Positions 44,301 to 52,222 of a DNA stretch of 64,000 bases are shown here, one piece after another. Each line of letters begins with the position of its first letter. The first letter of the stretch is position 1. The stretch is from Gaiellasilicea sp963745775 (GTDB lineage: Bacteria > Actinomycetota > Thermoleophilia > Gaiellales > Gaiellaceae). The notes under the pieces were generated by a model. The model was not told the origin of the DNA, did no database searches, and was given only the letters and a program-made list of their open reading frames with translations. Both the position numbers and the translations under genes were made by a program. The DNA is taken from assembly GCA_963745775.1 (NCBI GenBank), contig CAVUYY010000013.1:62001-126000 (forward strand). The letters run 5' to 3'.

Positions 44301-45253
44301 TACGTGAACGTCGTGTGGCGCGTGGGTCTGACATAGACGGTCTGACCGGATCCAAGGTCGAGCAGTTCCGCTTGGTCGCGGGTCGTCTCGACCGAGAGAC
44401 GCCCGCCGTCTTCGCCGACGAGATCCAGCCGCACATTGAATCCGCGGTGGACGACGCGGTCAATGACGACTTGGCGAGTCGAGCCGTTGGGCTCGAGAGT
44501 TACCTCGAGATCGTGGGGCCGCACGAACGCGTCACCGAGCCGGTGCGCTTGACCGACGAACGTCATCACGAACTCATTGGCCGGCCGCTCGTAGACGTCG
44601 CGTGGTGAGCCGATCTGCTCGACCCTTCCGTTGCTCATCACCGCCACCTCGTCGGCGACCTCCATCGCCTCCTCCTGGTCGTGCGTGACGATCACCGTCG
44701 TGGTGTGCGTCTCGTCGTGGAGACGCCGCAGCCATTCCCGAAGCTCGGCTCGCACGCGGGCATCGAGCGCACCGAACGGCTCGTCGAGGAGAAGCACGGT
44801 CGGGTCGATGGCAAGCGCTCGGGCGAGGCCCATGCGCTGCCGCTGCCCACCCGAGAGCTGCGACGGGTACCGCTTGGTAAGCCCCTCGAGCTGCACGAGC
44901 TTGAGAAGCTGGTTCACGCGCTCGGCGATCTCAGCCTTCGGACGCTTGCGAACCTTGAGGCCGAAGGCAACGTTGTCGTACACCGTCTTGTGCTTGAACG
45001 CTGCGTAGTGCTGGAAGACGAAGCCGACGCCGCGCTCCTGGGGCGGACGTCCCGTGACGTCCTTGCCGTCGATGAAGACGCTCCCCAGGTCTGCGGTCTC
45101 CAGCCCGGCAACGATCCGCAGCAGCGTGGACTTGCCACTGCCGCTCGGGCCGAGAAGCGCCGTCAGGGATCCCTTGGCGACCTCGACCGACACGTCGTCG
45201 AGCGCAACGAAATCGTCGAAGCGCTTCGAGACACGCTGGATTGAGATCGACAT
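44300..45253 (-). CDS. cysA: Sulfate/thiosulfate ABC transporter ATPase
   Basis: A 317-residue ATPase: Walker A LLGPSGSGKSTLLRI, Q-loop FVFQHYAAF, signature LSGGQRQRM, Walker B VLLLDEPFGALDARV, H-loop VTHDQEEA. A C-terminal TOBE-like regulatory domain (FVRPHDLEV) follows. The FQHYAAF/KHKTVYDN text is typical of CysA. Its ATG overlaps the cysW stop by one base (TAATG). Last gene of sbp-cysT-cysW-cysA. Confidence 0.94.
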   Translation of the reverse strand: MSISIQRVSKRFDDFVALDDVSVEVAKGSLTALLGPSGSGKSTLLRIVAGLETADLGSVFIDGKDVTGRPPQERGVGFVFQHYAAFKHKTVYDNVAFGLKVRKRPKAEIAERVNQLLKLVQLEGLTKRYPSQLSGGQRQRMGLARALAIDPTVLLLDEPFGALDARVRAELREWLRRLHDETHTTTVIVTHDQEEAMEVADEVAVMSNGRVEQIGSPRDVYERPANEFVMTFVGQAHRLGDAFVRPHDLEVTLEPNGSTRQVVIDRVVHRGFNVRLDLVGEDGGRLSVETTRDQAELLDLGSGQTVYVRPTRHTTFT

Positions 45254-46062
45254 TAATGCCTGCTTTCTTTGGGTTGGACGACGATCATGAGGATCAGAAT
45301 GAGGATCGCCGTCCCCGCGAGCACGAAGGATATGCCGTACGCCGGAGCATAGTTTCCGTATGCGAATTGGTAGGCGTCCTCGACACGGAGCGTCGCCGTC
45401 TGCGTCTGACCGGCGATGTTGCCGGAGACGAGCGCTACCGCGCCGTACTCGCCGATGGAACGCGCGGCGGTGAGCACGACGCCGTAGACGACAGCCCACC
45501 GGATCGACGGGAGGGTGATCCGCCAGAAGGTTTGCCAGCCCGAGGCGCCGAGCGTCTGCGCTGCCTGCTCCTGCTCGGTGCCGATCTCGCGGAGCGTGGG
45601 TACGACCTCGCGCGCGACGAAAGGAAGAGTGACGAAGATCGTCGCGAGCACGATCGAGGGGGTGGCGAAGAGGATCTCGTAGCCGTTGCGCTGGAACCAG
45701 GAGAACCAGCCGTTGATCCCATACAGCACGACGAGCGAGAAGCCCACGATCACCGGCGACAGCGAGAGCGGCAGATCCACAAAGGCGTTCAGGAAGCCCC
45801 TGCCCCGAATGTTGCTGCGCACGATTACGAGCGCGCAGACGATCCCGAACACGGTGTTGACGACTACGGCAATCCCCGCGACCAAGAGGGTCAGCTTGAA
45901 CGCCGAGATGGTGGTCGGATCCGTGATCGCCGCCCAGGCGCCGTCCAGGTCCTCCGCGGTGCGCCACACCATCATGGCAATCGGCCCGATGAGAATGAGG
46001 GACAGGTAACCGAGCGCAACGAAGCGGAGCGTGAGCCTACCCACGGTCGTGCCTTGTGACAT
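45253..46062 (-). CDS. cysW: Sulfate ABC transporter permease subunit CysW
   Basis: A 269-residue permease with six helices; EAA loop EEQAAQTLGASGWQTFWRITLPSI and the following SIGEYGAVALVSGNI are typical of CysW. It forms the membrane channel with CysT. It overlaps the cysT 3' end by 26 nt and is followed at once by cysA. Confidence 0.93.
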   Translation of the reverse strand: MSQGTTVGRLTLRFVALGYLSLILIGPIAMMVWRTAEDLDGAWAAITDPTTISAFKLTLLVAGIAVVVNTVFGIVCALVIVRSNIRGRGFLNAFVDLPLSLSPVIVGFSLVVLYGINGWFSWFQRNGYEILFATPSIVLATIFVTLPFVAREVVPTLREIGTEQEQAAQTLGASGWQTFWRITLPSIRWAVVYGVVLTAARSIGEYGAVALVSGNIAGQTQTATLRVEDAYQFAYGNYAPAYGISFVLAGTAILILILMIVVQPKESRH

Positions 46063-46823
46063 ACCAGCGAAGCGAGCCGATCCCGAGCAAGACCGCGAAC
46101 GAGATCAGGAGCAACACGACAGCGATCGCGGCAGAACCTTCGGGGTCTTGCTCGATTCGGTAGAAGAGATGGATGGAGGCGACCTCGGTCTTGAACGGGA
46201 GGTTGCCCGCGATCAGGACGATCGCCCCGATCTCGCCGACCGCCCGAGCGAATGCCATAGCCACGCCCGACAGGATTCCCGGGAGGATGTTCGGCAGCAC
46301 AATGTGCCGAAACGTCGCGAGGTTGCTCGCCCCGAGCGACTTGGCGGCGTCCTCCAGCTCGGTATCGAGCTCGATGAGCACGGGCTGAACCGTGCGAACG
46401 ATGAAGGGCAGCGTGACGAACAGAAGGGCGATGTAGACCGCGCCTCGGGTGAAGGTCACGTCGGCATCGAAGTGAAACGAGCCGATCGTGAAGTCGAGCG
46501 GCGTTCGCGGGCCGTACAGAGCCATGATCACGAGACCGGCAACGATCGTGGGCAGGGCGAACGGCAGGTCGATGATCGCGTTCAGGACGCTCTTGCCCCG
46601 GAACGAGTCGCGGACGAGGACCCACGCGATGATCGTCCCGAACACCGTGGTAGTGAGGACGGCGAGGGTCGAGATGATCATCGTCAGCTTCAGCGCCGCG
46701 ACGGCCTGCGGAGAGGAGACGACGTCCCAGAAGCCAGACCAACCGTTGCCGGTCGACTTCCACACGACGGCCGCGATCGGGAGCACGACGACGATGGTCA
46801 GGAAGGTCGTGACGAACCCCACT
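46037..46823 (-). CDS. cysT: Sulfate ABC transporter permease subunit CysT
   Basis: Permease with six helices; EAA loop EDAAKSLGASNLATFRHIVLPNI and ARAVGEIGAIVLIAGNL mark the CysT/CysU type. The start is doubtful. The first in-frame GTG (46823) trims the N-terminus to VGFVTTFLTIVVVLP, but the family usually keeps about 20-30 residues before it, and the reading frame does continue upstream (PAPAAHRRGRATSALSLQ) with no ATG, GTG or TTG near the sbp stop. A CTG start or a one-base error is possible. Confidence 0.88.
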
Positions 46824-46901
46824 TGCAGAGAGAGAGCCGACGTGGCTCTCCCCCTGCGGTGCGCGGCGGGCGCCGGGAGACCCGGCGCCTCGATGACGGT
46901 G

Positions 46902-47900
46902 TCAGCGGCCAGCGGGACCGCCGAGGATCTCCTGCATGATGCTCTTCTTCGGGTCGAACCACTTCTTGTCGACAGCGCGCCAGCCCCCGAGCAGCTTGTG
47001 CGTGATCTTCGTCTCGCCGGCGCGGACGGGGAACTTGCTCCGGAACTCGGTGAGCGCCTGCTTGTTGACCGGGCGATACCCGTTCTCGGCAAGGATCTTC
47101 TGCGCGGGATAGGTCTTCAGGAACCGCGAGAACGCATTCCACTCGGCCTTGTTCTGGCTCTTCTCGATGGCCGCGATGTAGACGTCGATCAACATCGTCT
47201 GGCGCGGAATCACGAACGGGATCTTGCCGTTGATCGCCTCGCTCTCGAAGGTCAGCAGGACGTCGCCCTTCCCCGAGAGGAATGTGTTCGTGGCGTTCGA
47301 CCCTGACGAATCCTGAGAAACCACGTTGTTCTTGTAGAACTTCCGCAAGTAGTCGATGGCTTGCTTCTCAGTCCTGCCAAGCCGCCGCTGCGCGACGTAC
47401 CCGGCGAGGATGTTCCACTTGGCGATCCCGCCAGTGAACGGATTCACGGTCACAGCCTGGACGCCCGGCTTGACCAGGTCGTTCCATCCCTTGATCTTCT
47501 TCGGGTTGCCGTTGCGCAGAGCGAATACCACGGTCGAGTTCCAGACGACGCCGTTGTAGCTCTGCTTGTTCCAGTTCGGGCTGATGAGCCCCTTGTCGAC
47601 GAGATCGTTGATGTCGTTGCCGGTGTTGAGGATCACACCGTCCGCCGGCAGCCCGTTAGCTACTGCCTGCCCCTGGGCCGAAGAAGCACCGTACGACGCC
47701 CGGACGTTGATATCCGACCCCGCCGGCGTCTTGCGGAACTCTTCGATCAGCTTGGTCAGCACCGGACGCGGAGTCGAATACGCCACGAGGTTGAGCGTGA
47801 CCGCCTTCGTACTCCTCTCGGCTGCTGTGGCCGAGCCCGCAACAGCCGTTACGACCGCCACCAACAGGACCGACGCCCAGACGAACCTACTTCGATGCAT
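46902..47900 (-). CDS. sbp: Sulfate-binding protein of the ABC transporter
   Basis: A 332-residue periplasmic/extracellular solute-binding protein. Signal peptide MHRSRFVWASVLLVAVVTAVAGSATAA, then LNLVAYSTPRPVLTKLIEEF, VRASYGASSAQGQAV (sulfate-binding loop), NPFTGGIAKWNIL, SGSNATNTFLSG and the late FPVRAGETKITHKLLGGW. The gene order with cysT, cysW and cysA fixes the role. Start ATG 47900 with GAGGAG upstream. It is the first gene of the operon; a promoter-like pair lies at 47976-48005. Confidence 0.92.
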   Translation of the reverse strand: MHRSRFVWASVLLVAVVTAVAGSATAAERSTKAVTLNLVAYSTPRPVLTKLIEEFRKTPAGSDINVRASYGASSAQGQAVANGLPADGVILNTGNDINDLVDKGLISPNWNKQSYNGVVWNSTVVFALRNGNPKKIKGWNDLVKPGVQAVTVNPFTGGIAKWNILAGYVAQRRLGRTEKQAIDYLRKFYKNNVVSQDSSGSNATNTFLSGKGDVLLTFESEAINGKIPFVIPRQTMLIDVYIAAIEKSQNKAEWNAFSRFLKTYPAQKILAENGYRPVNKQALTEFRSKFPVRAGETKITHKLLGGWRAVDKKWFDPKKSIMQEILGGPAGR

Positions 47901-47975
47901 GAAGTCTCCTCGAGTCGTAGACCAGCCACCGGGCCGAGCCCGACTGCCGCCGAATGACACCTTTTTGATCGACAA

Positions 47976-48005
47976 GGTCTAGCATAAGGAATGGATATGC
48001 GTCAA
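47976..48005 (-). promoter_or_regulatory. Candidate promoter of the sulfate operon
   Basis: On the minus strand TTGACG (48005-48000) and TAGACC (47981-47976) are 18 bp apart in an unusually A/T-rich patch of this GC-rich window, with sbp starting 76 bp downstream. It may also hold the site of the sulfur regulator. Confidence 0.45.
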
Positions 48006-48069
48006 ATAAGCATCTGTGACGTGTCCAGCGCGCCTGTCCTTTCGTCGTCGCCGTGGTAGGAATCTCCCG

Positions 48070-49347
48070 ATGACGGCGACGCGGAAGGCACGCAGCGGGG
48101 TGCTCATCGCAGGTGGCGGCTTCGCCGGCGGCTACGTGGCTCGCCTGCTCGGTCGAGCCGGCGCGACCATCGTCAGCCCCGAGAACTTCATGCTCTACAC
48201 CCCGCTCCTGCCCGAGGCTGCGTCCGGGACGCTCGAGCCGCGTCACGTCGTCGTGCCGCTACGGCAGATGTGCCCGCACGCAGAGCTCCTGCTCGGGCAC
48301 GTCCGGGCGCTCGACGAGGAGCGCCGCGTCGTCTCGGTGGAGACGACCGGCGCCGGCTCGTTCGAGCTCTCCTACGAGCACCTCGTCCTCGCGCTCGGCT
48401 CCGTGGCGCGCACGCTCCCGGTGCCGGGCCTCGCCGAGCACGCGGTGGGCTTCAAGGATCTCGCGGACGCGATCCACTTGAGGAACCGCGTGCTCGGCCA
48501 GCTCGAGACGGCGGCGGCCCAGCTCGACGACGCGGAGGCTGCGAACCACCTGACGTTCGTCTTCGTCGGCGCGGGCTACGCAGGAGTCGAGGCGCTCGCC
48601 GAGCTCTCCGATCTGGTCGCCGACGCGCTTCGCTTCTACCCACGGCTCGCCCGAGTCCGACAGCGTTGGGTGCTCGTCGACGGAGCGCCGAAGATCCTGC
48701 CGGAGATCCCGCCCAGGCTCGGCGACTATGCGGCGCGCGAGCTGACGCGGCGCGGGGTCGAGATCTACGTCGGGACGACGCTCGAATCCGTCGGCCCCGC
48801 CGAGGCCGTGCTCTCGAACGGGCTCCGGATCCCCACGCACACGCTCGTGTGGACGGCGGGCGTGAAGGCTCACCCGCTCCTCGGCGAGCTCGGACTGCCG
48901 CTCGACGCGCGCGGTCGAGTCGTCGTCGACGCGTTCCTCCACGTCGAAGGGCGCGATCGCCTCTGGGCGCTCGGCGACGCGGCGGCGGTGCCGAACCCGT
49001 GCACGCCGGCACGCGTCGACCCGCCCACCTGCCAGCACGCCCTTCGGCAGGCACGGCGGCTCGCGAAGAACCTCCAGGGACACCCCGAGCCCTACAGCTA
49101 CAGAATGCTCGGCCAAGTCGCGACGCTCGGGCGCCATCGCGGGATCGCGGACGTGCTCGGCCTGCGCCTGAGCGGCTTTCCGGGCTGGTTCGTGACTCGC
49201 AGCTACCACCTGCTCCAGCTGCCGCTCCTGAGCCGCAAGCTCCGCGTCGTCACCGACTGGACGACCTCGCTCTTCTTCCGCCGCGACATCGTCGAGCTGT
49301 CGATGCTCGGGCATCCGCACCGGCTCGGTCGTTCCGAGGAGAGTTGA
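48070..49347 (+). CDS. Type II NADH dehydrogenase-like flavoprotein
   Basis: A 425-residue two-dinucleotide-fold flavoprotein. FAD motif VLIAGGGFAGGYVARLLG, then YTPLLPEAASG, the NAD(P) motif FVFVGAGYAGVEALAELSD, GLRIPTHTLVWTAGV, and FAD-end ALGDAAAVPN. The C-terminus has amphipathic or hydrophobic stretches for membrane attachment. NDH-2 feeds NADH electrons to quinone; some relatives use NADPH or other donors. Start ATG 48070, divergent from the sulfate operon. Confidence 0.9.
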   Translation: MTATRKARSGVLIAGGGFAGGYVARLLGRAGATIVSPENFMLYTPLLPEAASGTLEPRHVVVPLRQMCPHAELLLGHVRALDEERRVVSVETTGAGSFELSYEHLVLALGSVARTLPVPGLAEHAVGFKDLADAIHLRNRVLGQLETAAAQLDDAEAANHLTFVFVGAGYAGVEALAELSDLVADALRFYPRLARVRQRWVLVDGAPKILPEIPPRLGDYAARELTRRGVEIYVGTTLESVGPAEAVLSNGLRIPTHTLVWTAGVKAHPLLGELGLPLDARGRVVVDAFLHVEGRDRLWALGDAAAVPNPCTPARVDPPTCQHALRQARRLAKNLQGHPEPYSYRMLGQVATLGRHRGIADVLGLRLSGFPGWFVTRSYHLLQLPLLSRKLRVVTDWTTSLFFRRDIVELSMLGHPHRLGRSEES

Positions 49348-49363
49348 GGCTCCGCCGGCGCGC

Positions 49364-49391
49364 TTGACTTCGCCTCGGCGCCCGTTATCGT
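49364..49391 (+). promoter_or_regulatory. Candidate promoter of the M48 gene set
   Basis: TTGACT (49364-49369) and TATCGT (49386-49391) at 16-bp spacing, with the short reading frame starting at 49417. A plausible housekeeping promoter. Confidence 0.4.
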
Positions 49392-49416
49392 CGGTCCGAG
49401 GCAACGAGGGAGAGCG

Positions 49417-49461
49417 ATGACCACCCTGTTCGTTGCTGCGGCAGCTGGATCCGCGCCGTGA
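49417..49461 (+). CDS. Tiny 14-codon leader-like frame
   Basis: ATG 49417 preceded by GAGGGAGAG, reading MTTLFVAAAAGSAP then TGA. The stop shares GTGA with the start of the next gene (GTG 49458). The good ribosome site belongs to this mini frame, not to the next gene, so the downstream protein may be made by translation coupling. It could also be a chance frame. Confidence 0.4.
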   Translation: MTTLFVAAAAGSAP

Positions 49462-49949
49462 GCGCGCGTTCCGACGACGACGCCCTCGTCGCTGCCCTCG
49501 CCCGAGCGTCGGTCGAGCGAGCCGCACCCGAGGAGTTGCCGCTCTTTCGCGCCACGAGCGAGGCGTACTTCGACGATCCCTCGGCGCTCGAGCGGCCGAA
49601 GTCGCGCGACGACGTGCTCGGCTTCGGCGTCGACGCGGCCGTGATGCTCGTGACGCCGGTGGCGCTCGCGGTGGCAAGAGACGTGATCCAGTTCATCGGA
49701 ACGCACTTGCGCGCGCGGGCGGAAAAGGAAGGCGAGGGAGCGATCGACCGCGTCCTCGACCGGCTGCTCCGGCGCGACGACGAGCCTGCCGCGACTCCGG
49801 CGGGGCAGACCGCACCGGCGGAGCTGACGGACGAGCAGCTCGAGCAGGTGCGAACCCTCGCGCTCGAGAAGGCGAAGCAGCTGAAGCTCTCCGACGCGAA
49901 GGCGGAGCTGCTCGCCGAGTCGCTCGTCGGCAGCCTCGCGACGGCGTGA
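49458..49949 (+). CDS. Unknown protein coupled to M48 protease
   Basis: A 163-residue protein not assigned to a family. The N-terminal half is acidic/helical (LVAALARASVERAAPEEL), with an Ala/Val-rich possible membrane or amphipathic helix (LGFGVDAAVMLVTPVALAVARDVIQFIG). The C-terminal half is a Pro/Thr linker and a charged helix rich in Leu and Lys (ALEKAKQLKLSDAKAELL). It overlaps the M48 gene by 4 nt and is probably its partner. Confidence 0.7.
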   Translation: MSARSDDDALVAALARASVERAAPEELPLFRATSEAYFDDPSALERPKSRDDVLGFGVDAAVMLVTPVALAVARDVIQFIGTHLRARAEKEGEGAIDRVLDRLLRRDDEPAATPAGQTAPAELTDEQLEQVRTLALEKAKQLKLSDAKAELLAESLVGSLATA

Positions 49950-52222
49950 GCGCAGACAGCGGCCCCGCTCCCGAGCCGCAGCCGCGGCTGAACCCGTTCG
50001 TCTTCCCGTCGGACACGACGTTCCGCTTCGCGCTCCTCGTCACGGCCGTGCTCGGCGCCAGCCTCTACGTCTGGAACTGGATCTTCTTCGCGGTCCGCGA
50101 CCCATCCGACCAGCTCGCGAAGCTCCGGGACTGCTTCCAGCTCTCGCCGCTCGTCACCGGAGTCACCGACCTCGACGCGTTCTCGGCGGCGAGCGATGCG
50201 TTCAGCGCCTGCGTCAACGGCGCCTACCGAGAGAACGTCTGGTGGATGCTCGGCGGCACAGCAGGGTTGATCCTCGTCGCGCTCGTGCTCGTGCTCGCCG
50301 CGCCGCACTGGATCGAGCGACGCCGGGGACTCGTCCCTCTGAGCGAGGAGGACGCGCCGACGGTGCTGGCCCGGCTGCGGGAGCTCGTGCGCGAGGCGGG
50401 GCTCGAAGACCACGAGCCGCGCTTCGTCTGGAATCCGCTCGATCCGGCCCCGACCGGCCTGGCCTACGGCCACTTCGGCCGCTACTCCGTCGCGCTCACC
50501 GGCGGACTCGTCACGCGGCAGATCGCCGATCCGCCGGCGTTCGATGCGGTCGTGCGTCACGAGCTCGCGCACATCCGCAACCGGGACGTGGACACGACCT
50601 ACATCACGCTCGCGATCTGGTACGCGTTCCTCGCCACCGCGGTCGTCCCGTTCGTGCTGACGCTCCTCGACGAAGGGGCGGAGACGATCGCGCGTGTGTC
50701 CTGGAGGCTCGCCGCGCTGGCGCTCCTCGTCTACCTCACCCGGAATGCCGTGCTGCGCTCGCGCGAGGTCTATGCCGATGTGCGCGCCTCGATCCACGAC
50801 GGCCGCGACGGAGGCCTGCGTCGCGTGCTCGCGGGGCTGCCGGCGCCCGCCGCAGGCTGGGCCGGGCGCCTTCGGCGGCTCCATCCCGATCCCGCAGTCC
50901 GGCTTCGGGCGCTCGATGACACACGGCCGCTCTTCCGCTTCGGCCCACTCGTCGCATTCGGCTCGGGAGTCGCCGCGACGATCGCCTACGAGAACGTGGT
51001 CACGCTCGTCGCGTTCTTCGACCTCGATCCGATCGACATGCGTTTCATCGCAGCGCTCGCGTTCGCCCCCTTCGCAGCCGGAATCGTCGGCTACGCCATC
51101 TGGCGCGCGACCTTCGCCGCCACTGCCGACGGCCGGCCGGGGATTCCAACGCTGTGGCTCGGGCTCGCGCTCGCTGCGGGCTTTCTGCTCGGGCCGGAGC
51201 TTTCGCTCGCGCAGACCGCGGCCACAGACGACGACGCGCTGCTTGCGTCGCTCATCCAGGGGGAGGATCTGCTCTGGGGCGTGGCGCTCGTCGTCGGCCT
51301 CGCTCTGTTCACGGGCTGGCTCGCCGCCGTTGCCGCGTACTGGCTCCGTTCGCTTCGCAACCGCACGCCACAGGTCGCCTCGGCCCTCTCGCTCCTGGCT
51401 GCCGCAGCCGTGCTCAGCGTCTTCATGGCGGTCTTCTACATCGCCCGCGACACGCGCACGATCATCGACGCCTCGGCCGCCTCGACGAAGCAGCAGCACG
51501 CCCAGGTCGCGGAGACGGCGTGGGCCGGGCCGGTCTGGCTCTGGCAGGCGCTGATGGATCCCGCCTTCCTCGTCGTCGTCCACCGACCGTTCATCCTGCC
51601 CGCGCTCGTGCTCGTCTGGGCGGTCCCGCTGGCCGCCGCGTTCTGGCGCGGGCGCTCGGGGGAGGACGCCGACTGGGCCTTCCTCGAGCCCGGCGGCAAG
51701 CTGCGCCAGCCGTCGCTCGCCCTCCGCCTCATTCGCCCGCTCGCGGTCGGCCTCGTGGCGGGGCTCGCCTTCTGGGCGCTGGTGCTGCTCCTGCGCTTCT
51801 CGCTTCACAACGGCGTCTCGGCGGAGACCCGCGCCGAAGACGCCTTCCTCTCCTCGTTCTTCTTCCGGACGCTCGTGCTCGCACTCGTCGTCCAGGCCGC
51901 CGCCGGGGGGATCGCCGCGTACGTCTCGCGGAATCCCGTCCGGCTCGTCGACGCGCTCGCTGCCGGCTTCGTCGCGGGAGCGATGGCGAGCCTCGGCATC
52001 CTGGGCGGCCCGGCAGTCGGCGGCTGCATCGACCCGCTATCGCTCAACCCCGGTCCTTGCGCCTGGACCGTGTCGGGGTCGTTCTCGTGGGACGTCTTCC
52101 GCCAGGTGGTGGCGCAGGGCGCCGTTGGCTCGCTGGCCGGAGGGGCTCTCGGGATCGGTCTCCGCGCCCTGCTCGACCGGCGCGGCTCCGACGAGCTCAG
52201 CCCCGCAGGCGTCCCGGGCTAG
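49946..52222 (+). CDS. M48-family membrane metalloprotease with long membrane tail
   Basis: A 758-residue protein: two N-terminal membrane helices, then the peptidase with zinc motif HELAHIRNRDVDTTYI (HExxH plus downstream Asp/Glu region), resembling HtpX/Ste24-type enzymes. More than eight further hydrophobic helices follow (for example LVAGLAFWALVLLLRFS), far beyond the normal 290-residue HtpX. Start GTG 49946 overlaps the unknown gene stop. The substrate is unknown. Convergent with ligD. Confidence 0.87.
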   Translation: MSADSGPAPEPQPRLNPFVFPSDTTFRFALLVTAVLGASLYVWNWIFFAVRDPSDQLAKLRDCFQLSPLVTGVTDLDAFSAASDAFSACVNGAYRENVWWMLGGTAGLILVALVLVLAAPHWIERRRGLVPLSEEDAPTVLARLRELVREAGLEDHEPRFVWNPLDPAPTGLAYGHFGRYSVALTGGLVTRQIADPPAFDAVVRHELAHIRNRDVDTTYITLAIWYAFLATAVVPFVLTLLDEGAETIARVSWRLAALALLVYLTRNAVLRSREVYADVRASIHDGRDGGLRRVLAGLPAPAAGWAGRLRRLHPDPAVRLRALDDTRPLFRFGPLVAFGSGVAATIAYENVVTLVAFFDLDPIDMRFIAALAFAPFAAGIVGYAIWRATFAATADGRPGIPTLWLGLALAAGFLLGPELSLAQTAATDDDALLASLIQGEDLLWGVALVVGLALFTGWLAAVAAYWLRSLRNRTPQVASALSLLAAAAVLSVFMAVFYIARDTRTIIDASAASTKQQHAQVAETAWAGPVWLWQALMDPAFLVVVHRPFILPALVLVWAVPLAAAFWRGRSGEDADWAFLEPGGKLRQPSLALRLIRPLAVGLVAGLAFWALVLLLRFSLHNGVSAETRAEDAFLSSFFFRTLVLALVVQAAAGGIAAYVSRNPVRLVDALAAGFVAGAMASLGILGGPAVGGCIDPLSLNPGPCAWTVSGSFSWDVFRQVVAQGAVGSLAGGALGIGLRALLDRRGSDELSPAGVPG

